The notes beneath the pieces were generated by a model. The model worked only from the letters and a program-made list of their open reading frames with translations. It was not told the origin of the DNA and searched no databases. 48,018 bases of DNA from Bacteroidales bacterium (GTDB lineage: Bacteria > Bacteroidota > Bacteroidia > Bacteroidales > UBA12077). Numbering within the stretch: the stretch's first letter is position 1; every line of letters starts with the position of its first letter. The stretch is from the NCBI GenBank assembly GCA_027859205.1, contig JAQIBH010000131.1:1-48018 (forward strand), read 5' to 3'. This document shows, one piece after another, positions 33,901 through 43,064 of the stretch. Made by a program: the position numbers and the translations under genes.

Positions 33901-36231
33901 ATCATTAAGCCATAGGTTTTCTAAGGCACTTAAATTACCCAGTTCAGCAGGTATTAATCCGGATATTTGGTTGTAGCCAATATCTAAAGTTGTCAGTTCA
34001 GTTAAACCGCCTAATTCAGAAGGGATATTTCCGCTTAATTTATTTTCCCAAAGATTCAATTCTAGTAATTGACTCAAATTACCCAATTCTGCTGGTATTT
34101 CACCTGTAATTTCGTTGTGATCAATATTTAAATACAGCAATGAATCAAGTGAACCTAACTCTCCAGTTAATGTGCCGGTTAGATTATTTGTTGCAAGATT
34201 AATTTCAGTAACATGTCCTTCAATAACAGTAATACCAACCCATTCGTCAACATAATTGTCTGTTAACCAACAAGTGTCTTGGGTCCATTCAGTTCCATTA
34301 GTTTCATTGTAAAAAGTAACAAGAGCATTGTATTCTTCTTCAACAACTCCATGATTCATGGTTAAATTTAATGCTGCATATTCCGTTTCTAAAACCAAAT
34401 CAGGATAAGTTGCATTTGAAACAGCACAATAATAATAACCTTCAATTGTATTATCAACTGTAATTGTATTCGCTGTTTCTCCTCCAAGTATTCCTTTATT
34501 GCTATACCATTGGAAAGTGTTTCCTGTGCCATCGGTAGTAACAGTTAAAGTTGTTGTACCATTGCCATTGTCAGTTTGGTCAGGTGCTTCAATCTTTGAT
34601 TGTGGAGTATATTCGATTTCTGTTAATGTAGAAAAATCTACGCTTGTATTTTCAAAATCTCCAAAAGAAAATTGATTTTCCAGTAAATATAAATACTGAA
34701 TACCTGTACTAGATAAATCAGGTAGATCATTAAATTGATTATAGTTTAGATTTAAGTTACTTAGAACAGTTAAATTACCAATTTCAGATGGTACTATTCC
34801 GCTTAGCTGGTTATTTTGAACAGTTATACGCTCAAGAAAAGTCAGACTCCCAAGTTCAGAAGGGATTGACCCTGTTAATTGGTTGTCGTATAAATCTAAA
34901 TACTGTAGGTCTGATAAATTACCAAGTTCGGTTGGAATTGAATCTGTTAATTGGTTGTCGTATAAGTATAAACGAGCTAAATTTGTCATGCCGCCTAACT
35001 CAGCAGGGATTGAGCCGGTTAATTGATTATTATATAATCCAAGGCGAATGACTTCAGTAAGATTGCCCAATTCTGTAGGAATACTTCCAGTTATTTGATT
35101 ATTATGAATATAAAAATATTGTAAGAAAGATAAATTTCCTAATTCGGCTGGAATTGAACCAGTTAATTGGTTGTTATAAATATATAAAACTTGCAAGCTT
35201 GTTAAATTTCCTAATTCGGCTGGAATTGATCCAGTTAGTAGGTTATCATTTAGATATAAATATACAAGGTTTGATAAGTTTCCTAATTCAGCTGGAATTT
35301 CACCAGATAATTGATTTGTATATAATCCAAGGAAAATTAGATTTGAAATATTTTCTAATTCAGAAGGAATAGAGCCTGTTAAGTTATTTAAGGCTAATCC
35401 TAACATTTCTAAGTTAGTTAAATTTCCTAATTCAGATGGAATTTCACCTGTAAGTTGATTAACATCTAACCAAAGGTCAGTTAAACTAGATAAATTACCT
35501 AATTGTGTTGGAATGCTACCAGAAAGTTGATTCTCGTCAAAATCTAGAAAGGTTAAATTAATTAAGTTACCTAATTCAGGAGGAATTGAACCTGTAAGTT
35601 GGTTTTGCCAAAAACTTATTCTAGTTAAATTGTTTAAGTTTCCTATTTCTGAAGGTATTTCTCCGGTAATTTGGTTCGTTTGAAGATCTAGTAATGTTAT
35701 GGATGTTAGTTGTCCTAATTCTGTTGGTATAGTTCCAGTTAAATTATTGCTACCAAGAACAATAGATGTAACTAAACCCCCATTAACATTTATCCCAAAC
35801 CATGAGTCTACCGGTCCGGAGAGCCAGTTGGTATTATCGGTCCAGCTAACCCCATTGGTAGAAGTATAAAATGCAACTAAGGCCAAAGAATCCGATACAC
35901 TTACAAATGTGCCGTCACCTTTTATGTTGGTGCTAATTTTACTTTTTGCCAGAATACTTTGTTTAAGAGCTATTAAGTCTGGTAACTCATCTTTTGGAAT
36001 GAATGCTTTTACTGGCGCTGACGGTTCAGTAACTGTTGTTTGCTGAATCGTATGCTTTTTAGCCTTGTATTTTAAGATGTAATCATCGTTTTTGGTTAAT
36101 ACATCTGTAGGCATTTCATCAGAAATTATTATACCATCTTCTGAATAATTAATGGTTTTAGTTGCTTTTTGCCCAAAATTGTTTAAAGCAAAAAAACTCA
36201 AGATCATTGTTAGTAGTAAAACTTTTTTCAT
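30982..36231 (-). CDS. Giant T9SS-secreted leucine-rich-repeat / cadherin-like surface protein
   Basis: 1749 residues. Signal peptide 1-20. Three modules each open with an xxFYxxTNGxxWxxxTxWL cap (about 124-140, 633-656 and 1129-1153) and continue with 24-residue plant-type LRRs of the form LTGSIPxELGNLxxLxxLxLxxNQ: about 154-525, 667-1024 and 1164-1358. Each LRR block is followed by an Ig-like domain (about 531-620, 1038-1114, 1368-1461; e.g. TDGTGNTFQWY, TDGTGNTYQWY). Two cadherin-like repeats follow (about 1461-1561 and 1563-1661; SIDENSAI...FTYSFVAGDGTNDADN). The last ~80 residues are a T9SS type A sorting domain (YPNPSNGNFTLEF, VYDIIGNVI, GTYFISI). Likely a cell-surface adhesin or ligand-binding protein exported by the type IX system and lipid-anchored or released by the sortase-like PorU. 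Block-to-block similarity shows tandem duplication of whole modules. Confidence 0.92.
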   Translation of the reverse strand: MKKVLLLTMILSFFALNNFGQKATKTINYSEDGIIISDEMPTDVLTKNDDYILKYKAKKHTIQQTTVTEPSAPVKAFIPKDELPDLIALKQSILAKSKISTNIKGDGTFVSVSDSLALVAFYTSTNGVSWTDNTNWLSGPVDSWFGINVNGGLVTSIVLGSNNLTGTIPTELGQLTSITLLDLQTNQITGEIPSEIGNLNNLTRISFWQNQLTGSIPPELGNLINLTFLDFDENQLSGSIPTQLGNLSSLTDLWLDVNQLTGEIPSELGNLTNLEMLGLALNNLTGSIPSELENISNLIFLGLYTNQLSGEIPAELGNLSNLVYLYLNDNLLTGSIPAELGNLTSLQVLYIYNNQLTGSIPAELGNLSFLQYFYIHNNQITGSIPTELGNLTEVIRLGLYNNQLTGSIPAELGGMTNLARLYLYDNQLTDSIPTELGNLSDLQYLDLYDNQLTGSIPSELGSLTFLERITVQNNQLSGIVPSEIGNLTVLSNLNLNYNQFNDLPDLSSTGIQYLYLLENQFSFGDFENTSVDFSTLTEIEYTPQSKIEAPDQTDNGNGTTTLTVTTDGTGNTFQWYSNKGILGGETANTITVDNTIEGYYYCAVSNATYPDLVLETEYAALNLTMNHGVVEEEYNALVTFYNETNGTEWTQDTCWLTDNYVDEWVGITVIEGHVTEINLATNNLTGTLTGELGSLDSLLYLNIDHNEITGEIPAELGNLSQLLELNLWENKLSGNIPSELGGLTELTTLDIGYNQISGLIPAELGNLSALENLWLNDLQLSGEIPSEIGNLTNLQILGFSTNQLTGEIPSEFGDLTSLSRLYLHDNQLSGEIPVELGSLSNLIYLYLYNNQLTGSIPSELGNLSNLQRLYLYSNQLTGSIPSELGSLSNLQNLYLYGNQLTGSIPSEIGNCSNLRSLSLSNNQLTGSIPSEIWNLTTLYSISLRNNQLSGTIPVELGNLTGLTTLSLRYNNFEGLIPTEIENLTNMQFLYLSNNNFTNGVDLSALTSLIILYVNNNELSFGDIENYNISFSNPNYFYSPQTQLPEPTQTPSGDDIILSFTTDGTGNTYQWYKEDEVISGETTNALTIANTESGIFYCEIQNSNYPQLILTTKAVFINSTGANGITEAEYDALEAFYTATNGDNWYNNTNWLSEEDVNDWFGISVVGGHVTKLDLLYNNLTGTIPTEIGDLTYLDRIEIKETGNGLTGSIPAEIGNLENLTYLNIFQNSLSGEIPAEIGNLTNLEYLNLNFNNLTGEIPVEIGGLTSLSTLSLNNNILQGNLPEELGNMSNLVTLYLHANEFDGNIPDNFANLTTLEYVQLNDNKIIGLPDLSSLTNLNYLEIYNNNLTFEDLENTKLDVGTLSFFYSPQANLEMVNHERYISEGNSITLSCDILTTEALSSENNLYAIYKDGDLSMDWSSDPDYIISSFASGDVGEYAIQVKNTEYTDLILYSDTLTLEINNAPSSIAISTNSIDENSAIASIIGQFSTTDADAEDSFTYSFVAGDGTNDADNSSFSIEDDSLKTAAELNYESQSEYYIYVQTEDADGLTYEKAFVITITDINEIPSNIELTTNSIDENSAIGSTIGQLSTTDVDDGDSFTYTLVAGDGTNDADNASFTIESENLKTAVELNYETKTTYNINVRTTDADGLTFEKAFTINVNDVTETGLNDLDELKWTVYPNPSNGNFTLEFNSNRYQVKVYDIIGNVIYDQVSTSPKHNIDLIGIASGTYFISIQNNNHVLTKKLQIQ
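33558..33701 (-). repeat. Two adjacent 72-base LRR units, nearly identical over 50 bases
   Basis: Unit 33558-33629 and unit 33630-33701 begin identically; the first 50 bases differ at only one position (C/T), then diverge. The period is exactly 72 bases (24 codons, one LRR), so this looks like a recent in-frame duplication or gene conversion. Confidence 0.8.
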
Positions 36232-36814
36232 AAATTAAATTTTAGGTTAATAAATTTTTTATTGTGAATATTAAAATTAGTATTTAAATTTCTTATTGAC
36301 TATCAAAAAAACATGTTAAGGAACCTATGTTTTTTAATAAAATTTTTATAAGAGTATTTATAGAATAATAATTTTTGAACCTCATCTACTAAAAAATTGC
36401 AAATGCAGTTATTTAATGATATTAATAGTCTGATTTTCAATTTTTGGTTTTAATTTATTGAGAAATTAATTACAAAGCCCCAACAAGGTTAGATGTTGAA
36501 TGGATTTAAATCTTTCCTAGAAAGAAGCTTTGTTATTTGTTCAGTCAGGTTATTGAATCCTTTTAGTTTTGGCTATAAAGTGAATAAACCTTTAAACTAT
36601 AGTTTCAAAAATCACATCGTTTGCGAAAGTACATTATCGACCGGTAATTAGATTTCGTTATCTTGTCTATAATTAATATTTAAAGCTTGTGGTACGAATA
36701 AAACATCTTATTTAGCCCGGAATTTCATTTGTTAACTTTTTGGTATAATCAAATTAACTTATATTTGAAGTAGGTTTTTACTATCAATATTATTTCTCCT
36801 TTAATATCATTTAT
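36232..36814. other. 583-base intergenic region between the LRR gene and the orphan kinase
   Basis: Divergent, AT-rich spacer. No gene, tRNA or clear RNA fold is visible. Near the right end there is a promoter-like pair (TTTG 36739-36742, TATATTTG 36760-36767). I see no exact TAnnTTTG match for the LRR gene on the minus strand close to its start. Confidence 0.45.
36739..36767 (+). promoter_or_regulatory. Candidate promoter for the dCache histidine kinase
   Basis: TTTG (36739-36742), 17-base spacer, TATATTTG (36760-36767): both elements of the Bacteroidota TTTG/TAnnTTTG promoter. It predicts a leader of about 40 bases to the ATG at 36815. Confidence 0.5.
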
Positions 36815-38599
36815 ATGTTTCTTAAAAAAGAAAATACAAGTCCGGTAACAGCAATTGTCGTAGCTATTGTAATAGCGCTTGTATTTTCATTTCTTTTTTT
36901 ATTTTTAGGAGTAAATCATAGAAAAGATGTTTATAATGAAGCTAAAAAGCTGGCAACTGAGATATCCCGTAAAGCAGCCTTCGAAACTCAGATTTATCTG
37001 TCTTCAGCAATAATGACTTCAAGGTTACTTGAGCAAAAAGCTTTGCTCCTTCATAAACTAAAAGGTCCAAGGGAAGAAGTAAGCCACGCACTTAAATCAG
37101 CTATTATTGAAAATCCTAATTTCCTTGGAGCATGGTCACTTTGGGAACCGGATGCTTTTGATGGCAGAGATGATTTCTTCAAAAACGATTCACTTTATAG
37201 TAATCGGGGATTATTAGGAATGGGTTATTTTCGTCACGATAATAAGATGTATTATGAAATAATGACCTCAGCAGATTACGTAGGTCCTCATTATTTGCAG
37301 CCGAAAGAATTAAAAGAGGAAGTAATTATTGAACCTTACCGATTCAGATATACAGGCCATAAACAAGTGTTTTTTGCTACAACATTCAGTGTTCCGATAA
37401 TGGCTGATGAGAAATTTCTGGGAGCAGTAGGAATAGATATTGATCTTGGGAGTCTGCAAAAGAAAATTAATAAAATAAGGCCTTACGAAACAGGTTACCT
37501 TTCATTAATATCAAATAATGGAACAATTGTAACTCATATTGATACTTCTTTGATTCATAAAAATATTTTCGCTTTATTGAACGAAGAAGACTCTTTAAGT
37601 TATAAAGCAATAGTAAGCGGGAAAGAACTTGCTTTTGAAATTAAATCAGAATTTACGGGTAAAAAAGTATTCAGATTATTTTATCCGATTATTATTGGAA
37701 AAATCAATAAGCCTTGGCATATGATGGTTGAAATTCCTATAGAAAAGGCTACCTTTCGATCAAAGCAATTGTTATTTATAGCAATAGGAACTTTGTTTGC
37801 AGGCTTAGTTTTACTAATATATTCAATTATTAATATTGTCGAAAGGAAAAGATATGAAAAGACAATTCTGTCCGCCAAAATTAAAGCTGAGGAAAGTGAT
37901 CGCTTAAAAACAGCCTTTTTGAATAATATATCGCATGAAATAAGAACACCTTTAAACGGAATTCTTGGATTTTCTGAATTGCTTACTGATGACAATTCAG
38001 ATGAACAGCAGAAACAAGCATACATGGAAATAATTCAAGCTTCAAGCAGCAGGTTGCTTTCAACAATTTCTGATGTTATAGAATTATCAAAGATACAATC
38101 TCGCCAACAGGAAGTTAGACCGCGCGAGTTTGATGTTGAACAAATTATAAAGAAAGTCACTGATGCTTTTGAAACAGAAATAGAAAAAAAGAATTTGAAA
38201 CTTATTATAAAATATCCGGATAATAAGAATAAATCTTTAATTTCAACAGACGAAGATAAATTTAAACGGGTACTTTCTTATCTTTTAAACAATGCTATAA
38301 AGTTCACTGCTAAAGGGCTTATTGAAATTGGATACGAAGTACATAAAGATGCATATTTGTTTTATGTAAAAGATACAGGAATAGGTATAAATCCCGAAAA
38401 TGCGAATAATATTTTCAAGTTTTTTAATCAGGAAGAAGCAACATTATCAAGAAAATACGAAGGTTTAGGCATTGGCCTATCTATTTCAAAATCACTCGTT
38501 GATATACTCGGGGGATCTATTCGGTTTGAGTCAGAAGTTGGTAAGGGTTCTGCTTTTTATTTTAATTTACCAAGACAGTATGCAGGTAATTCGGGTTAG
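36815..38599 (+). CDS. Orphan sensor histidine kinase with periplasmic dCache domain
   Basis: 594 residues. Membrane helices at about 13-34 and 318-341 flank a ~280-residue double-Cache sensor (GAWSLWEPDAFDGRD near 105-119, the VFFATTFSVPIM block near 185-196, FLGAVGIDIDLGSL near 200-213). A short signalling helix leads to HisKA with phospho-accepting His374 in ISHEIRTPLNG, then HATPase_c (N-box NNAIKF, G1 DTGIGI, F-box FKFFNQE, G2 GLGIGLSISKS). There is no receiver or phosphotransfer domain and no response regulator beside it. dCache domains usually bind small molecules such as amino acids or carboxylates; the ligand is unknown. It is monocistronic. Confidence 0.9.
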   Translation: MFLKKENTSPVTAIVVAIVIALVFSFLFLFLGVNHRKDVYNEAKKLATEISRKAAFETQIYLSSAIMTSRLLEQKALLLHKLKGPREEVSHALKSAIIENPNFLGAWSLWEPDAFDGRDDFFKNDSLYSNRGLLGMGYFRHDNKMYYEIMTSADYVGPHYLQPKELKEEVIIEPYRFRYTGHKQVFFATTFSVPIMADEKFLGAVGIDIDLGSLQKKINKIRPYETGYLSLISNNGTIVTHIDTSLIHKNIFALLNEEDSLSYKAIVSGKELAFEIKSEFTGKKVFRLFYPIIIGKINKPWHMMVEIPIEKATFRSKQLLFIAIGTLFAGLVLLIYSIINIVERKRYEKTILSAKIKAEESDRLKTAFLNNISHEIRTPLNGILGFSELLTDDNSDEQQKQAYMEIIQASSSRLLSTISDVIELSKIQSRQQEVRPREFDVEQIIKKVTDAFETEIEKKNLKLIIKYPDNKNKSLISTDEDKFKRVLSYLLNNAIKFTAKGLIEIGYEVHKDAYLFYVKDTGIGINPENANNIFKFFNQEEATLSRKYEGLGIGLSISKSLVDILGGSIRFESEVGKGSAFYFNLPRQYAGNSG

Positions 38600-38688
38600 G
38601 CAGAAGATAATACTCTTTATTTGTTTAGTTACTTCTTGTCCAATCCGAAATGGCAATTGATTAATATAGTTTCTTCAAAAGTGGTTTT

Positions 38689-41166
38689 TTATACTGGATC
38701 AACATCAATGGAAATATGCACGGATTTAAAATTATCCATTGTTACCAAGTTTGTAATTTGATCACCCAACAATTGTTTTGCCTTTTGGAAAGATCTTTCT
38801 CTTTCTACTTTTAATATAATACTTTGTATGTAATAATTTTGTACGCGTGAGATTATTGGAGGCTCGGGACCGAGAATTCTTTTCCCAAAAACTTTTCTTA
38901 AATTAACTCCAAGTATGTGTGATGCTTGATTTACCGTTTCCTGTTTCTTATGGCGAACACTAATTTTTATTAATTTGTAAAAAGGAGGGTATTTAAAATT
39001 CTTACGTTCCAATAATTGCGATGTGTACATTTCTTCGAACTTATTGTCTAATACAAATTGTAAAATTGGATGTGCAGGATTACCTGTTTGAATAATCACT
39101 TTACCCTGTTTGTTTTTTCTTCCAGCGCGTCCACTTACTTGTGCGATTAACTGGTAGCTTCTTTCAAAAGCTCTAAAGTCTGGATAATTGAGCATGTTAT
39201 CGGCATTCATTATTCCTACCAAACTCACATTGTCAAAATCAAGTCCTTTCGAAACCATTTGCGTTCCAATTAAAATATCTATTTTGCCTGTTTCAAAATT
39301 GGAGATAATATTGTGATATGCATTTTTCGATCGAGTTGAGTCTAAATCCATCCTTGCTACCTTAATATCAGAAAAAAAGATTTTAATTTCTTCTTCAATT
39401 TTTTCTGTACCAAAACCTCGAGTTTGTACAGCAGTATTCCCACACGCCTTACAGGTTTTGGGCGATCGAATAGAATAACCGCAATAATGGCAAATCAATT
39501 CGTTTTTATGTCGATGATATGTAAGACTAACGTCGCAATTAGTACATTGAGGAATCCATCCGCACATATCACACTCAATGTATGGTGCAAATCCACGACG
39601 ATTTTGAAATAAAATTACTTGCTCGCCCATTGCAAGAGATTCTTTAATACTATCTAAAAGTACTGGGCTGAAAAGAGATTTCATTTCTTTTTTCTTTTTT
39701 GCTCTTAATATATCTACGAGTTGATTTTCCGGCAATTGTATATTTTGAAATCGAGTATTGAGTCGAACCAAACCATATTTCCCGGCTTTGGCATTAAAAT
39801 AACTTTCAATTGAGGGAGTTGCTGTGCCTAAAAGAACTTTAGCATTGTGCATTCGTGCTAAAACAGCAGCACTATCTCGAGCATTGTATCGCGGCGCAGG
39901 ATCGTATTGTTTATACGTATTTTCATGTTCTTCATCAACTATTATTAATCCCAAGTTTGAATAAGGTAAAAAAAGTGAAGAACGAACACCTAGAATTATA
40001 TCATACTTTAAAGAATTGCTTGGTTCAAGAATGTTTTTATAAACTTCAACTCGTTCTGAATCGCTAAATTTCGAATGATAAATACCTACACGATTTCCAA
40101 ATACTGATTTAAGCCGATTTATAATTTGGGCTGTTAAAGCAATCTCTGGTAATAAATATAATACTTGTTTGCCTTTTTCTAATTGCTCATTTATAAGATG
40201 AATATAGATTTCGGTTTTCCCGCTCGAGGTTACACCATGAAGTAATACAATAGGTTTTTCTGTAAATTGTTCTTTAATTTCATCATGAGCTATTTGTTGA
40301 ACATCTGACAAATCTTTAATTTTGGATTGTTCTTCCTGAGAATCATTTAATCGGCTTACTGTTTTGTCATATTCAGCAAGTATATTTTTTTCAATAAGTG
40401 ATTTTACGATACCAGAATTTGATTTAGAATCTTCAATTAGGCCAGTTTTTTTTACATCAACAGTTTTTTTATTCATAAAACTCCCCGAGAGTTTTATATA
40501 ACTCATTAAAACATGAACTTGTTTTTGTGCTCTACTTAGCGAATCAAATGCCTTGCTAAGCTGTGATTCTGTTGAAATAGAATCATTCAATTTAATATAA
40601 GTTTCGGTTTTTGGTTTATAATTCTCTCGTAATTTTTCTTCCAGAATTACAGCCTTTTTGTCCAATAAAGATTTTATAACAGGGAGGGCATCTTTCCGAT
40701 TTAAAGCAGCGGAAATTTCATTTATACTAGCAATATTTTTAGCGGATAAAAAATCAAGAATTAATTTTTCTGTTGAGTTAAACTTTTTATTTTCAAGCGA
40801 AATAGGATTGTAAATAACATTGGTTTCACTTTCTAACTTTAATCCTGCTGGCAAAGCGGCTTTAAAAACTTCACCAACCGAACACATATAGTAATCTGCG
40901 ATCCATTGCCAAAGCTTAAGCTGTTTGTCGTTTACAATTGGTTTTTGATCTAGAATTGAAACAATATCTTTGGTTTTATATTCTGTTGGTGCTTTTTGAT
41001 GAATCGAAAAAACAATGGCTGTATAAATTTTTCGTGATCCGAATTGTACAATCACTCTTTTCCCTGTTTCAACATCTTTTGACAATGTTTCAGGAATACT
41101 GTAAGTGAATAATTGCTTAAGCGGTAAGGGAAGAATTACATCTACAAAATATGTTTGATTGTTCAT
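38689..41166 (-). CDS. priA: Primosomal replication protein N' (PriA helicase)
   Basis: 825-residue superfamily 2 helicase that restarts stalled forks. The N-terminal 3'-DNA-binding and winged-helix parts fill about 1-270. The helicase core has Walker A HGVTSSGKTE near 309 and DEEH near 413 in IIVDEEHENTYKQYDPAPRYNARD. A zinc module with eight cysteines follows (about 527-571; CDMCGWIPQCTNC, CHYCG, CKAC). Helicase motifs V/VI include GTQMVSKGLDFDNV and AQVSGRAGRKNKQG. Length is normal (about 820). ispH lies 35 bases upstream on the same strand. Confidence 0.96.
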   Translation of the reverse strand: MNNQTYFVDVILPLPLKQLFTYSIPETLSKDVETGKRVIVQFGSRKIYTAIVFSIHQKAPTEYKTKDIVSILDQKPIVNDKQLKLWQWIADYYMCSVGEVFKAALPAGLKLESETNVIYNPISLENKKFNSTEKLILDFLSAKNIASINEISAALNRKDALPVIKSLLDKKAVILEEKLRENYKPKTETYIKLNDSISTESQLSKAFDSLSRAQKQVHVLMSYIKLSGSFMNKKTVDVKKTGLIEDSKSNSGIVKSLIEKNILAEYDKTVSRLNDSQEEQSKIKDLSDVQQIAHDEIKEQFTEKPIVLLHGVTSSGKTEIYIHLINEQLEKGKQVLYLLPEIALTAQIINRLKSVFGNRVGIYHSKFSDSERVEVYKNILEPSNSLKYDIILGVRSSLFLPYSNLGLIIVDEEHENTYKQYDPAPRYNARDSAAVLARMHNAKVLLGTATPSIESYFNAKAGKYGLVRLNTRFQNIQLPENQLVDILRAKKKKEMKSLFSPVLLDSIKESLAMGEQVILFQNRRGFAPYIECDMCGWIPQCTNCDVSLTYHRHKNELICHYCGYSIRSPKTCKACGNTAVQTRGFGTEKIEEEIKIFFSDIKVARMDLDSTRSKNAYHNIISNFETGKIDILIGTQMVSKGLDFDNVSLVGIMNADNMLNYPDFRAFERSYQLIAQVSGRAGRKNKQGKVIIQTGNPAHPILQFVLDNKFEEMYTSQLLERKNFKYPPFYKLIKISVRHKKQETVNQASHILGVNLRKVFGKRILGPEPPIISRVQNYYIQSIILKVERERSFQKAKQLLGDQITNLVTMDNFKSVHISIDVDPV

Positions 41167-41201
41167 TCTTTTTCAAAGATTTGCCAAAAAACAAAACTAA
41201 C

Positions 41202-42080
41202 TTAAATTGAAAGGATTTCAATATTTTTGGCAATTTTTTCCATTAACCAACGTGGAGTAGAGGTTGCCCCACAAACACCTATTGAATCACTATTTTTAAA
41301 CCAAATCGATTTAAGTTCATCAATATCTGAAACAAAATAAGTATTTGGATTTTCTTCTTTACAAACTTGATATAGCATTTTGCCGTTTGAACTTTTTTGA
41401 CCACTTACAAAAATTACTACATCGTGGTTTTTGACAAAATTACGCAATTGGGGTTGGCGATGAGAAACCTGTCTGCATATTGTATCATTTACAATAAATT
41501 CAATGTTATCTGTTTTTTGAGCAGCAAGCATTCGTCTTTTTATTTCATTTTGGATCTCGTAAAAACCTTCAATGCTTTTTGTCGTTTGGGAAAAGAGGTT
41601 AATAGGTTTCGAAAAATCAACTTTATTAAGATCATTAATTCCACCAATAACTATTGCTTTTCCATTGGTTTGACCCACAAGTGCATTTACTTCGGCATGT
41701 CCTTCTTTACCATAAATCAATACTTGCCCACCTTTTTTTAGAATTGAATCAAAACCAATTTTGATATTATTCTGAAGTTTAAGAACCACAGGACATGATG
41801 CATCAATTAGCTGAATATTATTTTTTATAGCTGTTTCATACGTTTCAGGAGGTTCTCCATGTGCTCTTAACAAGACCTTGCAATTTTTTAATGTTTTGAA
41901 TTTCTCATGATCAATTGTAACCAAACCGGTTAGTTTTAAGCGTTCTACTTCGGCGTTGTTATGAACAATATCTCCAAGACAATATAAGGTTTCGTTACGG
42001 CCGAGCTCCATTTCAGCAAGTTGTATGGCATTTACAACACCAAAACAAAACCCCGACTTATTATCAATTTCAATATTCAT
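41202..42080 (-). CDS. ispH: 4-hydroxy-3-methylbut-2-enyl diphosphate reductase
   Basis: The ATG at 42080-42078 gives 292 residues and the normal N-terminus MNIEIDNKSGFCFGV; a longer frame upstream is rejected. This [4Fe-4S] enzyme does the last step of the MEP isoprenoid pathway, giving IPP and DMAPP. The three cluster ligands are present (Cys12 in GFCFGV, Cys96 in DASCPVV, Cys202 in NDTICRQVSHRQ), as are the substrate-site histidines in GDIVHNNAEV and LLRAHGEPP. It lies downstream of cmk across a 200-base gap that holds an inverted repeat, and upstream of priA. Confidence 0.96.
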   Translation of the reverse strand: MNIEIDNKSGFCFGVVNAIQLAEMELGRNETLYCLGDIVHNNAEVERLKLTGLVTIDHEKFKTLKNCKVLLRAHGEPPETYETAIKNNIQLIDASCPVVLKLQNNIKIGFDSILKKGGQVLIYGKEGHAEVNALVGQTNGKAIVIGGINDLNKVDFSKPINLFSQTTKSIEGFYEIQNEIKRRMLAAQKTDNIEFIVNDTICRQVSHRQPQLRNFVKNHDVVIFVSGQKSSNGKMLYQVCKEENPNTYFVSDIDELKSIWFKNSDSIGVCGATSTPRWLMEKIAKNIEILSI

Positions 42081-42160
42081 ATTTGTTTTCCTATTTGCCA
42101 AGTTCGATTTTGAAGATAATTGAATTAAAAAATATAAGCTTAGGTTGAGTATTAAATACA

Positions 42161-42196
42161 AAGTATCAAGATATGAGATAATCTTTCTTGATACTT
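42161..42196. repeat. Inverted repeat between cmk and ispH
   Basis: AAGTATCAAG (42161-42170) and CTTGATACTT (42187-42196): perfect 10-base arms with a 16-base spacer. There is no following T-run, so it is not a standard terminator. It resembles in style the ATCAA/TTGAT-rich repeat at 30324-30398. Confidence 0.6.
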
Positions 42197-42280
42197 GATT
42201 CTAATATCTTAACGCTTTCCATCTGGCAACTCTTAATTTTTTATAAAATATTTAGAATGAAAAACAAAATCAAACCTTAG

Positions 42281-42985
42281 TTATTTAATTCTCTCCTTTA
42301 CTAAACCAATAATATGTTCTAATTGTTCTTCCTTGTTTAAATTACTATTATCTAAATCAACAGAATCGAAAGCTTTTTTCAAAGGACTTTCATCACGAGT
42401 TTCATCTATATGATCTCTTTTTTTAACATTTTCCAGAATTTCTTCGTAGCTAACATTAATATTTTTCTCTTTTAGCTCCAGATATCTTCTTTCCGCCCGA
42501 ACCTCAGCTTTGGCATTCATAAATATTTTTAATTCAGCATTTGGAAATACAACTGTGCCAATATCACGACCATCCATTACAATGCCTTTTTCTTTTCCCA
42601 TATCTTGCTGAATACGAACCATTTTTTGGCGAATAAAACTTATTTTGCTAATGAAACTGACATTGTTGGAAACATTCATTTCGCGAATTTCTTCTTCAAT
42701 ATTTTCATTATTAAGGTACGTGTCATGATTGTTTTTTAGTGAATTGTACTTAAAGTTAATGTGAATTTGATTGATTGAATCTTTAAGTTTTACTATATCA
42801 ACCGCATGGTTTTTCGGATTAATTAAGTTATTGCGGAGAGCAAAAAGAGTTACGGCACGGTACATTGCTCCACTGTCGATGTATTTATAATTAAGCAATT
42901 GTGCAATTTCTTTTGCAAGAGTACTTTTACCTGATGATGAATAACCATCAATGGCAATAATTATTTTTTTATCTGATTTTATCAT
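42281..42985 (-). CDS. cmk: Cytidylate kinase
   Basis: The ATG at 42985-42983 gives 234 residues with the P-loop GYSSSGKST at 14-22; a longer upstream frame would add an unconvincing basic leader. The enzyme phosphorylates CMP and dCMP. The family blocks IDSGAMYRAVT, VMDGRDIGTVVFPNAELK and ERRYLE are visible, and the C-terminal half has the RDHIDETRDESPL motif. Length and motif order are those of the bacterial Cmk family. It precedes ispH and follows porQ on the minus strand. Confidence 0.95.
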   Translation of the reverse strand: MIKSDKKIIIAIDGYSSSGKSTLAKEIAQLLNYKYIDSGAMYRAVTLFALRNNLINPKNHAVDIVKLKDSINQIHINFKYNSLKNNHDTYLNNENIEEEIREMNVSNNVSFISKISFIRQKMVRIQQDMGKEKGIVMDGRDIGTVVFPNAELKIFMNAKAEVRAERRYLELKEKNINVSYEEILENVKKRDHIDETRDESPLKKAFDSVDLDNSNLNKEEQLEHIIGLVKERIK

Positions 42986-43064
42986 TTTGAATTTTAATTT
43001 GAGCATCAAAGGTAAATCCAAAAATGACATTTGACAAATTCTTTTATCAACCAGAGAATAAATT

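Noticed and set aside
36232-36814. Remnant gene or RNA in the long spacer before the orphan kinase
   Set aside because: No open frame with recognisable protein features on either strand and no convincing RNA fold.
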